Shown: positions 1 through 8,081 of the stretch, in pieces | Position numbering within the stretch: position 1 is the stretch's first letter | How the letters are laid out: the number at the start of each line of letters is the position of its first letter | Assembly: GCA_964245075.1 (NCBI GenBank) | Contig: CAXTLC010000012.1 | Span: forward strand, 8,205-72,204 | Direction of reading: 5' to 3' | DNA length: 64,000 bases | Source of the DNA: LMUY01 sp964245075 | Lineage (GTDB): Bacteria; Pseudomonadota; Alphaproteobacteria; Acetobacterales; Acetobacteraceae | Position numbers and translations under genes: made by a program | Notes under the pieces: generated by a model | The model's input: only the letters and a program-made list of their open reading frames with translations | Databases searched by the model: none | Told to the model about the DNA's origin: nothing

Positions 1-236
1 TGGTGGCGATCGGCAACGCGCCGACCGCCCTGTTCCACCTGCTGGACATGCTGGACGCCGGCGCCCCCGTCCCGGCGGCGGTCATCGGCCTGCCTGTCGG
101 CTTCGTCGGCGCCGCGGAATCCAAGGACGCGCTGTGGCAGCACGGCCGGGCGCCCTGCTTGGTGCTGCCGGGCCGCCGCGGCGGCAGCGCCATGGCGGTG
201 GCCGCGGTCAACGCCCTGGCCAGCGACGCCGAATGA
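1..236 (+). CDS. cobH: Precorrin-8X methylmutase, C-terminal part (cut by window edge)
   Basis: This is the last 77 or so residues of a CobH/CbiC protein, which moves a methyl group from C-11 to C-12 of precorrin-8X to give hydrogenobyrinic acid. The visible part begins in the conserved stretch AIGNAPTALFHLLDML and contains GLPVGFVGAAESKDAL, both typical of the CobH C-terminus. The true start lies left of the window; the GTG at position 3 is internal. The stop overlaps the cobI start (ATGA). The position at the head of cobIJ supports the call. Confidence 0.93.
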   Translation, partial: VAIGNAPTALFHLLDMLDAGAPVPAAVIGLPVGFVGAAESKDALWQHGRAPCLVLPGRRGGSAMAVAAVNALASDAE

Positions 237-958
237 CCGGAACGCTCTACAGCGTCGGCGTCGGCCCCGGCGACCCGGAGCTGCTGACCTTGAAGGCCGC
301 CCGCATCCTGGGCGCGGCCCCCGCGCACGCCTTCTTCGCCAAGCGCGGCCGTCCGAGCCACGCCCATGCCATCGCCGCCAGCCATTTGCGGCCGGGCGCG
401 GAGCTGCTGCGGTTCGAGTACCCGTTCACGACGGAGATCGCGGTCACCGACCCGCGCTACGCCCCGGGGATGGCCGCGTTCTACCGCGCCGCCGCCGCCA
501 GCATGGCCAGCCGCCTGGATGCGGGCGTGTCCGTGGCGCTGCTGTGCGAGGGGGACCCATTCTTCTACGGTTCCGCCATGTACGTGTTCGATCATCTCCG
601 CACGCGCTACCCCCACGAAGTCGTCCCCGGGGTGACGGGGATGTCCGGCGCCTGGGCGCGGGCGGACATGCCGATGACGCACGGGGACGACATCCTCACG
701 GTGCTGCCCGGCACGCTGCCGGCGGCCACCCTGCTCGCCCGGCTGCGGGACACGGACGCCGCGGTGATCATGAAGGTGGGCCGCAACCTGCCCAAGATCC
801 GCGCGGCGCTGGCGGAAGCGGGGCGGGCCGGGCACGCCCTGTACGTCGAGCGCGGCACCATGCCGGACGAACGCATCGCGCCGCTCGAAAGCGTGCCGGA
901 CGGGCCGGCGCCGTACTTCTCCCTCGTGCTCGTGCCCGGCCGGCAGCGTCCCCGGTGA
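233..958 (+). CDS. cobI: Precorrin-2 C20-methyltransferase
   Basis: CobI methylates precorrin-2 at C-20 with S-adenosylmethionine, giving precorrin-3A in the cytoplasm. The 241-residue protein has the usual tetrapyrrole methylase layout: GVGPGDPELLTLKA at residues 9-22, the CEGDPFFYGS loop near 105-114, and VVPGVTGMSGAWA in the middle. The ATG overlaps the cobH stop by four bases, which fixes the start and suggests translational coupling. An earlier in-frame start at 134 would run through cobH and is rejected. Confidence 0.95.
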   Translation: MTGTLYSVGVGPGDPELLTLKAARILGAAPAHAFFAKRGRPSHAHAIAASHLRPGAELLRFEYPFTTEIAVTDPRYAPGMAAFYRAAAASMASRLDAGVSVALLCEGDPFFYGSAMYVFDHLRTRYPHEVVPGVTGMSGAWARADMPMTHGDDILTVLPGTLPAATLLARLRDTDAAVIMKVGRNLPKIRAALAEAGRAGHALYVERGTMPDERIAPLESVPDGPAPYFSLVLVPGRQRPR

Positions 959-1689
959 GCGGGTGGCTCCGCGTGGTCGGCCTCGGCCCCGGTGACCCGG
1001 CGCTGCTTCCTCCCGCCGCCGCGGACGTGCTGGCGGACGCGACGGACCTGGTCGGCTACGGCCCCTACCTCGGCCGCGTGCCTTGCCGCCCAGGACAAGC
1101 GCGCCACCCTTCGGACAACCGGGTGGAGCTGGACCGCGCCCGCCATGCCCTGGCACTCGCCGCATCCGGGCGCCGGGTCGCCGTCGTGTCCGGCGGGGAC
1201 CCGGGCGTGTTCGGCATGGCGGCGGCGGTGTTCGAGGCGGTGGAGGCGGACGCGGCCTTCGCCGCGCTGGACATCGCGGTGGTGCCGGGCATCTCCGCCC
1301 TGCTGGCCGCCGCGGCGAGGCTCGGCGCGCCGCTGGGGCATGATTTCTGCGCCATCTCCTTGTCGGACAACCTCAAGCCCTGGCCGACCGTGCTGGACCG
1401 GCTGCGCGCGGCGGCCGGCGCCGGGTTCGTGCTGGCGCTGTACAACCCGCTGTCCCGCGCCCGGCCCTGGCAGCTCGGCGCCGCCTTCGACGCCCTGCGC
1501 GCCGTGCTGCCCGGCGCCACCGCGGTGGCCTTCGCCACGGCCGTCAGCCGGCCCGGCGAGCGGGTCGACACCACCACCCTGGCGGATGCCGACCCAGCGC
1601 GGGCCGACATGCGGACGCTGGTGCTGGTCGGTTCCGCGGCCACGCGCCGGGTGGGGCGATGGCTCTACACGCCCCGCAGCGCGGCCTGA
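955..1689 (+). CDS. cobJ: Precorrin-3B C17-methyltransferase
   Basis: CobJ methylates C-17 and contracts the ring, giving precorrin-4. The 244-residue protein opens with VVGLGPGDPALL, followed by SGGDPGVFGM at about 79-88, the VVPGISALLAAAA segment and LYNPLSRARPWQL. The GTG start overlaps the cobI stop (GTGA). The last 25 bases overlap the 3' end of the antisense cobK gene. No cobG, the usual partner that makes precorrin-3B, is in the window; it could lie to the left. Confidence 0.94.
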   Translation: MSGWLRVVGLGPGDPALLPPAAADVLADATDLVGYGPYLGRVPCRPGQARHPSDNRVELDRARHALALAASGRRVAVVSGGDPGVFGMAAAVFEAVEADAAFAALDIAVVPGISALLAAAARLGAPLGHDFCAISLSDNLKPWPTVLDRLRAAAGAGFVLALYNPLSRARPWQLGAAFDALRAVLPGATAVAFATAVSRPGERVDTTTLADADPARADMRTLVLVGSAATRRVGRWLYTPRSAA

Positions 1690-2417
1690 GCGTGCAGCCA
1701 GGCGAGCGCCCCGGCCGCGTCCGGCACCACTGGTCCCCCGAACAAGCCCCCGGGCAGCCCCTCGGGCGGCAACGGCCGGGCGACCATCACCACCCGCACG
1801 CCCAGCCCGCGCGCCGCCGCGAGCTTGCCCGCGACGGCCGAGCCGCCGGAGTTCTTGGTCACCAGCGTGTCGATCCCGTGCGCCACCATCAGCGCGCGGT
1901 CATCCGCTTCCGTGAACGGCCCGCGTGCGGCCAGCAGCACCGCGCCGGGCGGCGCATCGTCCGGCGGGTCCACGCTGCGGACCAGGTAGCGGTGCGGCCC
2001 GCGGAACAGCGCCAGATCGCCCTGCCCGACGGTCAGGAACACTCGGCGCGGCCTTCCGCCGAGTGCCGCGGGGGCGTCCGCCACGCGCGGCACGACCGTC
2101 CAGCGATCGCCGGGCTGCGGGGTCCAGGCCGGCCGCAGCACCACGACGCGCGGCACGGGGGCGTGCGCGGCGTTGGCCTTCATGCGGACGGCGAACGGAT
2201 GCGTGGCGTCGATCAACGCCGCGATCCCCTCGTCCCGGACGTAGGCCGCCAGCCCCGCCGCCCCGCCGAAGCCGCCGACGCGCCACGGGATCGGCGGGGC
2301 CGCCGGCGCCCGCGTGCGCCCGGCCAGCGACAGCACGGGCTGGAACCGTGCATCCCCGGCCAGCGCGCGGGCGATGGCGGTGGCCTCGGTGGTCCCGCCC
2401 AGGATCAGAACGCGCAT
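1665..2417 (-). CDS. cobK: Precorrin-6A reductase
   Basis: CobK reduces precorrin-6A to dihydro-precorrin-6 with NADPH. The 250-residue protein starts with RVLILGGTTEATAIARAL, a dinucleotide-binding motif. Family blocks follow: LIDATHPFAVRMKANA, VFLTVGQGDLALF and TLVTKNSGGSAVAGKL. It lies on the opposite strand from its neighbours, with its 3' end inside cobJ and its ATG only 14 bp from the cobL ATG. Any promoter must therefore lie inside cobL or overlap its start. Confidence 0.94.
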   Translation of the reverse strand: MRVLILGGTTEATAIARALAGDARFQPVLSLAGRTRAPAAPPIPWRVGGFGGAAGLAAYVRDEGIAALIDATHPFAVRMKANAAHAPVPRVVVLRPAWTPQPGDRWTVVPRVADAPAALGGRPRRVFLTVGQGDLALFRGPHRYLVRSVDPPDDAPPGAVLLAARGPFTEADDRALMVAHGIDTLVTKNSGGSAVAGKLAAARGLGVRVVMVARPLPPEGLPGGLFGGPVVPDAAGALAWLHAQAALRGV

Positions 2418-2431
2418 GCGGCCGTTGTGGC

Positions 2432-3628
2432 ATGACCGGCCGCTGGCTCGCCATCGTGGGCATCGGCGAGGACGGCCATCTGCCGCCCGCCGCCCGTGCC
2501 GCCGTCGAGCGCGCGGCGCTGGTGGTGGGCGGGCGCCGCCACCTGGGGCTGGCGGACGGCGCGATCCGCGGCGAGCGCCTGCCTTGGCCGAGCCCGCTGG
2601 AGGCCGCCTTCCCCGCCATCCTCGCCCGGCGCGGGCAGCCGGTCGCCGTGCTCGCCTCGGGGGACCCGTTCTGCTTCGGCATCGGCGCCACCCTGGCCGG
2701 GCTGGTGCCCGCGACGGAGATGGACGTCCATCCCGCGCCGTCCGCCTTCGCGCTGGCCCGGGCGCGGCTGGGCTGGGCGGCAGCCGACGTGGCCGAGCTG
2801 TCGGCCTGCGGCCGTCCGCTCGCCGCCACCGTCCCCCACTTGCAGCCTGGCGCACGGCTGCTCGTGCTGTCCGCCGATGCGGAAACCCCCGCCGCCCTCG
2901 CCGCCCTGCTGCGGGACCGGGGGCTCGGCGCGTCGGCGCTGACCGTGCTGGAAGCGATGGGCGGCGCGGCCGAGCGCATTCGCCACGCCACCGCGGACGG
3001 GTTCGACCTGGCCGGCATCCACGCGCTGAACACGGTGGCCATCGCCGTCGCCGGCCCGGTCGCGCAGCACCTCGCCACCGGCCTGCCGGACGCGCTGTTC
3101 GCCCATGACGGCCAGCTCACCCGGCGGGAGATGCGGGCAGTCACCCTGTCCACCCTGGCGCCGCGGCGGGGCGAGATGCTGTGGGACGTGGGCGGCGGCG
3201 CCGGGTCGATCGGGATCGAGTGGATGCTGCGCCACCCGCACAACCGCGCCGTGTCGATCGAGCCCGACCCGGCCCGCGCCGCCCGCATCCGCCGCAACGC
3301 CGAGGCGCTGGGCGTGCCGTCCCTTCACGTCGTGGAAGGCGCCGCGCCGGCTGCGCTGGCCGGCCTGCCGGCGCCGGACGCGGTGTTCCTGGGCGGCGGG
3401 GCGCACCGGCCCGGCGCCATCGACGCCGCCTGGGCCGCGCTGCCGCCGGACGGGCGCATCGTGGCCAACGCGGTGACAGTGGAGACGGAGGCCGCGCTGC
3501 TGGCCGCCCGCGAACGCTTCGGCGGCACCTTGCTGCGGGTGTCGCTGGAACGGCTGGACATGGTCGGCCCCCTGCACGCGTTCCGCCCGGCGATGACGGT
3601 GACGCAATGGTCGGCGACCCGGCCGTGA
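2432..3628 (+). CDS. cobL: Precorrin-6Y C5,15-methyltransferase (decarboxylating)
   Basis: This is a two-domain enzyme that methylates C-5 and C-15 and removes the C-12 acetate carboxyl, giving precorrin-8X. The N-terminal CbiE-type domain (about 1-200) opens with WLAIVGIGEDGHLP and has ASGDPFCFGIGATLAGL. The C-terminal CbiT-type domain (about 215-398) carries the SAM-binding block LWDVGGGAGSIGIEWML followed by SIEPDPARAARIRRNAEAL. At 398 residues it has the full fused length. The ATG at 2432 is the first after the divergent cobK start. Confidence 0.95.
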   Translation: MTGRWLAIVGIGEDGHLPPAARAAVERAALVVGGRRHLGLADGAIRGERLPWPSPLEAAFPAILARRGQPVAVLASGDPFCFGIGATLAGLVPATEMDVHPAPSAFALARARLGWAAADVAELSACGRPLAATVPHLQPGARLLVLSADAETPAALAALLRDRGLGASALTVLEAMGGAAERIRHATADGFDLAGIHALNTVAIAVAGPVAQHLATGLPDALFAHDGQLTRREMRAVTLSTLAPRRGEMLWDVGGGAGSIGIEWMLRHPHNRAVSIEPDPARAARIRRNAEALGVPSLHVVEGAAPAALAGLPAPDAVFLGGGAHRPGAIDAAWAALPPDGRIVANAVTVETEAALLAARERFGGTLLRVSLERLDMVGPLHAFRPAMTVTQWSATRP

Positions 3629-3969
3629 TCGTGGCCGGGATCGGCTGCCGCCGGGGCTGTCCCGCGGCGGAGATCGTGGCGCTGGTCCGGCAGTCCGGCG
3701 GGGCGGGCGCGCTCGCGGCGCCGGACTGGAAGCGGGAGGAGGCCGGGCTGCTGGAAGCGGCGCGCATCCTGGAACTGCCGCTGCGCTTCGTGGACGACGC
3801 GGCCCTGCGGGCGGTGGGGGCGCTGTGCCCGACCCGCTCGGCGGTGGCGGCGAGGGTGACCGGGCACGCGTCGGTCGCGGAAGCGGCGGCGTTGGCCGGG
3901 GGCGGCACGCTGCTGCGGGCGCGCGTGGCCAATGGCTGGGCGACGTGCGCGGTCGCGAGGCACCCATGA
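3607..3969 (+). CDS. cobE: CobE / CbiG C-terminal domain protein
   Basis: A 120-residue protein matching the CobE family, which corresponds to the C-terminal domain of CbiG. It has the family opening VAGIGCRRGCPAAEIVALV and the block PTRSAVAARVTGHASVAEAAAL. CobE is needed for B12 synthesis, but its exact chemical role is not settled. CbiG proper opens the lactone ring in the anaerobic route. The start overlaps cobL by 22 bases, and the stop overlaps the cobM start (ATGA). CobE next to cbiD may hint that this strain uses a mixed aerobic/anaerobic set. Confidence 0.88.
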   Translation: MVGDPAVIVAGIGCRRGCPAAEIVALVRQSGGAGALAAPDWKREEAGLLEAARILELPLRFVDDAALRAVGALCPTRSAVAARVTGHASVAEAAALAGGGTLLRARVANGWATCAVARHP

Positions 3970-4706
3970 CCGTCCATTTCATCGGCGCCGGCCCGGGCGC
4001 GGCCGACCTCATCACCCTGCGGGGCGCACGCCTGCTCAACACCTGCCCCGTCTGCCTCTACGCCGGCTCCATCGTCCCGCCGGAGCTGCTTGCCCACTGC
4101 GCCCCCGGCGCCCGCCTGATCGACACCGCGCCGCTCGACCTCGACGCGATCGAGCGCGAGTACGTCGCCGCCCACGCCGCCGGGCAGGATGTGGCCCGGC
4201 TGCACTCCGGCGACCTTTCGCTCTACAGCGCCCTCGCCGAACAGCTTCGCCGGCTCGGCCGCCGCGGCATCCCTTACACGCTCACGCCGGGCGTCCCCGC
4301 CTTTGCCGCCGCCGCCGCGGTGCTCGGGCGCGAACTGACGGTCCCCGGCGTGGCGCAAACCGTGGTGCTCACCCGGCTGCCCGGCCGCGCTTCCGCCATG
4401 CCGCCTGGCGAGCAGCTCGCCGCCTACGCGGAAACCGGGGCCACCCTCGCCATCCATCTCGCCGCCGCGTTGCTGCCGGACGCGTTGGCCACCCTGCTGC
4501 CCCGCTACGGCGCGGACTGCCCCGCCGCGCTGGTGGTGCGCGCGACCTGGCCGGATGAGCGGGTGATACGCGGAACGCTCGGCAGCCTCGACGCCACGGG
4601 CGTGGAGCGCACCGCCCTGTTGCTGGTTGGCCCGGCGCTCGGGGCGACTGGCTTCGGCGAAAGCGCGCTGTACAGCCCCGACTACCGCCGGCGCTACCGG
4701 CCGTGA
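3966..4706 (+). CDS. cobM: Precorrin-4 C11-methyltransferase
   Basis: CobM methylates precorrin-4 at C-11 to give precorrin-5. The 246-residue protein has the N-terminal VHFIGAGPGAADLITLRGAR, the CLYAGSIVPPELL block, ARLHSGDLSLYSAL and LTPGVPAFAAAAAVLG, all tetrapyrrole-methylase features. It is coupled to cobE by ATGA. Its last 13 bases overlap the 3' end of the antisense cbiD gene. Confidence 0.95.
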   Translation: MTVHFIGAGPGAADLITLRGARLLNTCPVCLYAGSIVPPELLAHCAPGARLIDTAPLDLDAIEREYVAAHAAGQDVARLHSGDLSLYSALAEQLRRLGRRGIPYTLTPGVPAFAAAAAVLGRELTVPGVAQTVVLTRLPGRASAMPPGEQLAAYAETGATLAIHLAAALLPDALATLLPRYGADCPAALVVRATWPDERVIRGTLGSLDATGVERTALLLVGPALGATGFGESALYSPDYRRRYRP

Positions 4707-5719
4707 CTGCCCACCAGCCGTCCCTCGCGGTCGAACACCGCCACGTCCAGCGCCACCGGCGCGCCGTCCAGCGCGGCGGCGGCAGTGCGCCAGGCGTCGC
4801 GGGCCACGGCGTCACCCAGCGCGGGGGCGATGGCGAACGCTTCCGCCACCGTGTTGGCGGCGGCGACGCCGGGCACGCCGGCCAGGGCGGCGAGGTCCGC
4901 CATGTCCACGCTGCCCCGCTTGCTGTGCAGGTCCAGCCGTCCCTGCGCCAGCTTGGCCATCTTCGCCACGCCCCCCGCGACCGTCAGCCGCGGGACCGGG
5001 TGCCGGCGCAGGTAGCGCAGCAGGCCGCCGACGAAATCGCCCATCTCGATCAGCGCGATCTCCGGCAGGCGGTGCAGGGCGGCCACCGCGGCCTCGCTGG
5101 TGCTGCCGGTGGCGCCGGCGACGTGGCCAAGCCCGGCCGCACGCGCCACGTCGATGCCGCGGTGGATGGTGTCGATCCAGGCGGCGCAGGAATACGGCAC
5201 CACGATGCCCGTCGTGCCCAGGATGGACAGCCCGCCCACGATCCCGAGCCGGCCGTTCAGCGTGCGCTCCGCCAGCCGGGCGCCGTCCGCCACGCCGATC
5301 TCGACATCCAGGTCGGCGGTCCCGACCTCGGCCAGCGCGTCGCGCACCATCTGGCGCGGCACCGGGTTGATGGCGGGCTCGCCGGGCGGAACCGGCAGGC
5401 CGGCGCGGGTAACGGTGCCGACGCCAGGTCCGGCGCGGAACACCACGCCCGGGCCGCCTGGCGCCACGCGGACGCGGATCAGCGCGCCGTGGGTGACGTC
5501 CGGGTCGTCGCCGGCGTCCTTGACGATTCCCGCTTGGGCCGCGCCGGGCTCCAGCCGCCATTCCGCCAGCGCGAACGCCGCCCGGCCGCCGCGGGGCAGC
5601 GGGATCTCCACCGGGTCAGGGAAGGCGCCGGTGCGCAGCGCGGTGAAGGCCGCCTTTGCCGCCGCCGCCGCGCAGGCGCCGGTCGTCCAGCCGCGCCGCA
5701 GGGTCGTGCCGTTCTCCAC
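4694..5719 (-). CDS. cbiD: Cobalt-precorrin-5B C1-methyltransferase (CbiD family)
   Basis: CbiD methylates C-1 of the corrin ring in the anaerobic route, and some alphaproteobacteria carry it in place of CobF. The 341-residue protein has RRGWTTGACAAAAAKAAF at its N-terminus, then GLSILGTTGIVVPYSCAAW, and DLHSKRGSVDMADLAALA near the end. It starts with GTG, 14 bp from the divergent cobB ATG, and ends inside cobM, mirroring the cobK/cobL arrangement. No cobF is present in the window, so CbiD probably supplies this step. Confidence 0.93.
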   Translation of the reverse strand: MENGTTLRRGWTTGACAAAAAKAAFTALRTGAFPDPVEIPLPRGGRAAFALAEWRLEPGAAQAGIVKDAGDDPDVTHGALIRVRVAPGGPGVVFRAGPGVGTVTRAGLPVPPGEPAINPVPRQMVRDALAEVGTADLDVEIGVADGARLAERTLNGRLGIVGGLSILGTTGIVVPYSCAAWIDTIHRGIDVARAAGLGHVAGATGSTSEAAVAALHRLPEIALIEMGDFVGGLLRYLRRHPVPRLTVAGGVAKMAKLAQGRLDLHSKRGSVDMADLAALAGVPGVAAANTVAEAFAIAPALGDAVARDAWRTAAAALDGAPVALDVAVFDREGRLVGSHGR

Positions 5720-5733
5720 GGGCGCAGGATAGC

Positions 5734-7089
5734 ATGACCGGCTGGCTGGTGGCCGCCCCGCGGTCGGGCAGCGGCAAGACCACGGTGACGCTGGGCCTGG
5801 TCGCGGCGCTGCGCCGGCGCGGGGTGGCCGTGCGGACGGCCAAGGCAGGACCCGACTACATCGACCCGGCCTTCCACGCCGCCGCTTCCGGGGCGCCCGG
5901 CGTGAACCTGGACAGTTGGGCCATGCCGCCCCCTATGCTGGACCGCCTGTTCGCGGAAGCCAGCGCGGGCGGCGACCTGCTCGTGGTGGAGGGCGCGATG
6001 GGCCTGTTCGACGGCGTCGCCGGCCCGCCCGGCCGCACCGGCAGCGCTGCGGACCTCGCGGCGCGGTGGGGCTTGCCGGTGCTGCTGGTGCTCGACGTGT
6101 CCGGCCAAGCGCAGACCGCGGCGGCCGTGGCGCACGGGTTGGCAAGCTTCGATCCGGCGGTGCGGGTCGGCGGCGTGGTGCTCAACCGGGTCGGCAGCGC
6201 CAAGCACCGCCGCGCCGTGGAGACCGCGATGCGGCTGCCCGTGCTGGGCGCCATTCCGCGGGACGCGGCCCTCGCGTTGCCGGAGCGGCACCTGGGGCTG
6301 GTGGGGGCGGGCGAGCATCCCGCGCTCCCGGCGCACCTGGAGCAACTGGCGGACATGGCGGAGCGCTGCATGGATTTGGATGCGCTGCTGCGGGGACCCT
6401 CCCCTCCACTGGCCTTCCACGGGCCTGCGCCCGCGGAACCTTGGCCAATTCCGCCCAATCCTTCCCCAGCGGGAGGAGGCTCCTTTCTTCCTCCCGCTCC
6501 GGGTGAGGGCCTGGCGCCGCCCGGCCAACGCATCGCCATCGCACGGGACGCCGCGTTCTCCTTCGCCTACCCGCACGTTCTCGCCGCCTGGCGCGCGTCC
6601 GGCGCGGAACTGCTGCCGTTCTCCCCCCTGGCCGACGAGGCTCCGCCTGCGCAGGCCGATTGCTGCTGGCTCCCCGGCGGATATCCGGAGCTGCACGCCC
6701 CGGCCCTCGCCGCCGCCTTGCGGTTCCGCGCCGGGCTGCACCGCTTCGCCGCCACCCGCCCGGTGCATGGCGAGTGCGGCGGCTACATGGCGCTCGGCAA
6801 GGCATTGACGGCGGCCGACGGGACCACCCACGCCATGGCCGGGCTGCTGGACCACGCCACCAGCTTCGCCCGGCGGTCCCTCCATCTCGGCTACCGCCGC
6901 GCGACCCTGCCCGGCGGCGGCGTGCTGCGCGGACACGAGTTTCATTACGCAACCGTTTCAGATACGGGAACGGACGTTCCCTACGCGCAGGTCGAGGACG
7001 CCGGTGGCGAGCCGCTCGGCCCGGCCGGAGGACGCCGCGGCACCGTCACCGGCTCGTTCTTTCACGCCATCGCACCCGAGCTGCCATGA
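5734..7089 (+). CDS. cobB: Cobyrinate / hydrogenobyrinate a,c-diamide synthase
   Basis: CobB amidates the a and c side chains of the corrin ring with glutamine and ATP. The P-loop APRSGSGKTTVTLGL is at residues 8-22. The metal and substrate blocks TAKAGPDYIDPAFH and VEGAMGLFDGVAG follow. The C-terminal glutamine amidotransferase domain has WLPGGYPELHAPAL and the nucleophile Cys348 in HGECGGYMALG. The 451-residue length is normal. The linker at about residues 222-263 is rich in Pro and Gly and is encoded by a palindromic repeat (see the feature at 6468). Confidence 0.95.
   Translation: MTGWLVAAPRSGSGKTTVTLGLVAALRRRGVAVRTAKAGPDYIDPAFHAAASGAPGVNLDSWAMPPPMLDRLFAEASAGGDLLVVEGAMGLFDGVAGPPGRTGSAADLAARWGLPVLLVLDVSGQAQTAAAVAHGLASFDPAVRVGGVVLNRVGSAKHRRAVETAMRLPVLGAIPRDAALALPERHLGLVGAGEHPALPAHLEQLADMAERCMDLDALLRGPSPPLAFHGPAPAEPWPIPPNPSPAGGGSFLPPAPGEGLAPPGQRIAIARDAAFSFAYPHVLAAWRASGAELLPFSPLADEAPPAQADCCWLPGGYPELHAPALAAALRFRAGLHRFAATRPVHGECGGYMALGKALTAADGTTHAMAGLLDHATSFARRSLHLGYRRATLPGGGVLRGHEFHYATVSDTGTDVPYAQVEDAGGEPLGPAGGRRGTVTGSFFHAIAPELP
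6468..6498. repeat. REP-like palindrome inside the cobB linker
   Basis: A perfect 10-bp inverted repeat (AGCGGGAGGA and TCCTCCCGCT) flanks an 11-base spacer. It sits in a Pro/Gly/Ser-rich stretch of cobB between the ATPase and amidotransferase domains. It stays in frame and reads SPAGGGSFLPPAPGEG, the kind of translation small palindromic repeats give when they enter coding sequence. No second copy was noticed in this window. Confidence 0.6.
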
Positions 7090-8081
7090 CCCTCGACGAG
7101 ATCGCCGTCGCCCTTTCCGTCTTGCCGGACGGCGACGCCGCCGCCGCCGCCGCCGCCCTTGCCCGGCAGGACGCGCTGACCAAGCCGCCCGGCAGCCTGG
7201 GCAGGCTGGAAGCCATCGTCGCCTGGCTCGCCCGCTGGCAAGGGCGCGCGGTGCCGCGGCTCGATCGCGTGGACATCGTGGTGTTCGCCGGCAACCACGG
7301 CGTCGTGGCGCGGGGCGTATCGCCCTACCCGGCGGCGGTCACGGCGCAGATGGTCGCGAACTTCGCCGCGGGGGGCGCCGCGATCAACCAGCTCGCGCGA
7401 GGAGCCGGCGCGCGGCTCCGGGTGATCCCGCTGCATCTGGACCAGCCCACCGCCGACATGGTGGACGGCCCGGCCATGGCCCCGGACGAGTTCGCCGCCG
7501 CGTTCGCCGCCGGGCATGCCGCGGTGGCGGACGGCGCCGACCTGCTGTGCCTGGGCGAGATGGGCATCGGCAACACCACGGCCGCCGCCGCGCTCTGCAC
7601 CGCCCTGTTCGGCGGGGAAGACTGGACCGGGCGCGGCACCGGCGTGGACGAGGCCGGGTTGGCGCGCAAGCGGGCCGTCGTCCGCGCCGCCGCCGCGCGC
7701 CACGCGGGAAAGGCGCCGCTGGACGCGCTGCGCTGCCTGGGCGGACGGGAGATGGCGGCGATCGCGGGCGCGGTCCTGGCCGCCCGGCAGCGCGGGGTGC
7801 CGGTGCTGCTGGACGGCTTCGTCTGCACCGCCGCCGCCGCCTCGCTCGCCCTCGCGGCGCCGGGCGCGCTCGATGGCTGCCTGGCGGCGCACGTGTCCGC
7901 GGAAGCGGCGCACCGCCGGTTGCTGGCGGCGCTGGACCTGCCCCCCCTGCTGGATCTCGGGATGCGGCTGGGCGAAGGGTCGGGCGCCGCGCTCGCCGTG
8001 CCGCTGCTGCGGGCGGCGCTGGCCTGCCATACCGGCATGGCGACCTTCGCCGAGGCTGCGGTGGCCGGTCCCGCGCCGTGA
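7086..8081 (+). CDS. cobT: Nicotinate-nucleotide-dimethylbenzimidazole phosphoribosyltransferase
   Basis: The enzyme joins dimethylbenzimidazole to the ribose phosphate of nicotinate mononucleotide, giving alpha-ribazole phosphate for the lower ligand of B12 (CobU in Pseudomonas denitrificans naming). The 331-residue protein has the family blocks TKPPGSLGRLEAIVAWLA, FAGNHGVVARGVSPYP, CLGEMGIGNTTAAAAL and LDLGMRLGEGSGAALAVPL. The last holds the Glu expected to act as catalytic base. The ATG overlaps the cobB stop (ATGA), and its stop overlaps the cobS start (GTGA). Confidence 0.95.
   Translation: MTLDEIAVALSVLPDGDAAAAAAALARQDALTKPPGSLGRLEAIVAWLARWQGRAVPRLDRVDIVVFAGNHGVVARGVSPYPAAVTAQMVANFAAGGAAINQLARGAGARLRVIPLHLDQPTADMVDGPAMAPDEFAAAFAAGHAAVADGADLLCLGEMGIGNTTAAAALCTALFGGEDWTGRGTGVDEAGLARKRAVVRAAAARHAGKAPLDALRCLGGREMAAIAGAVLAARQRGVPVLLDGFVCTAAAASLALAAPGALDGCLAAHVSAEAAHRRLLAALDLPPLLDLGMRLGEGSGAALAVPLLRAALACHTGMATFAEAAVAGPAP

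Noticed and set aside
607..1341. Long minus-strand open frame antisense to cobI/cobJ
   Set aside because: It is a GC-rich shadow frame, full of Arg and Pro, with no family motif, lying opposite two well-supported genes. Many similar frames across the window were dropped for the same reason.
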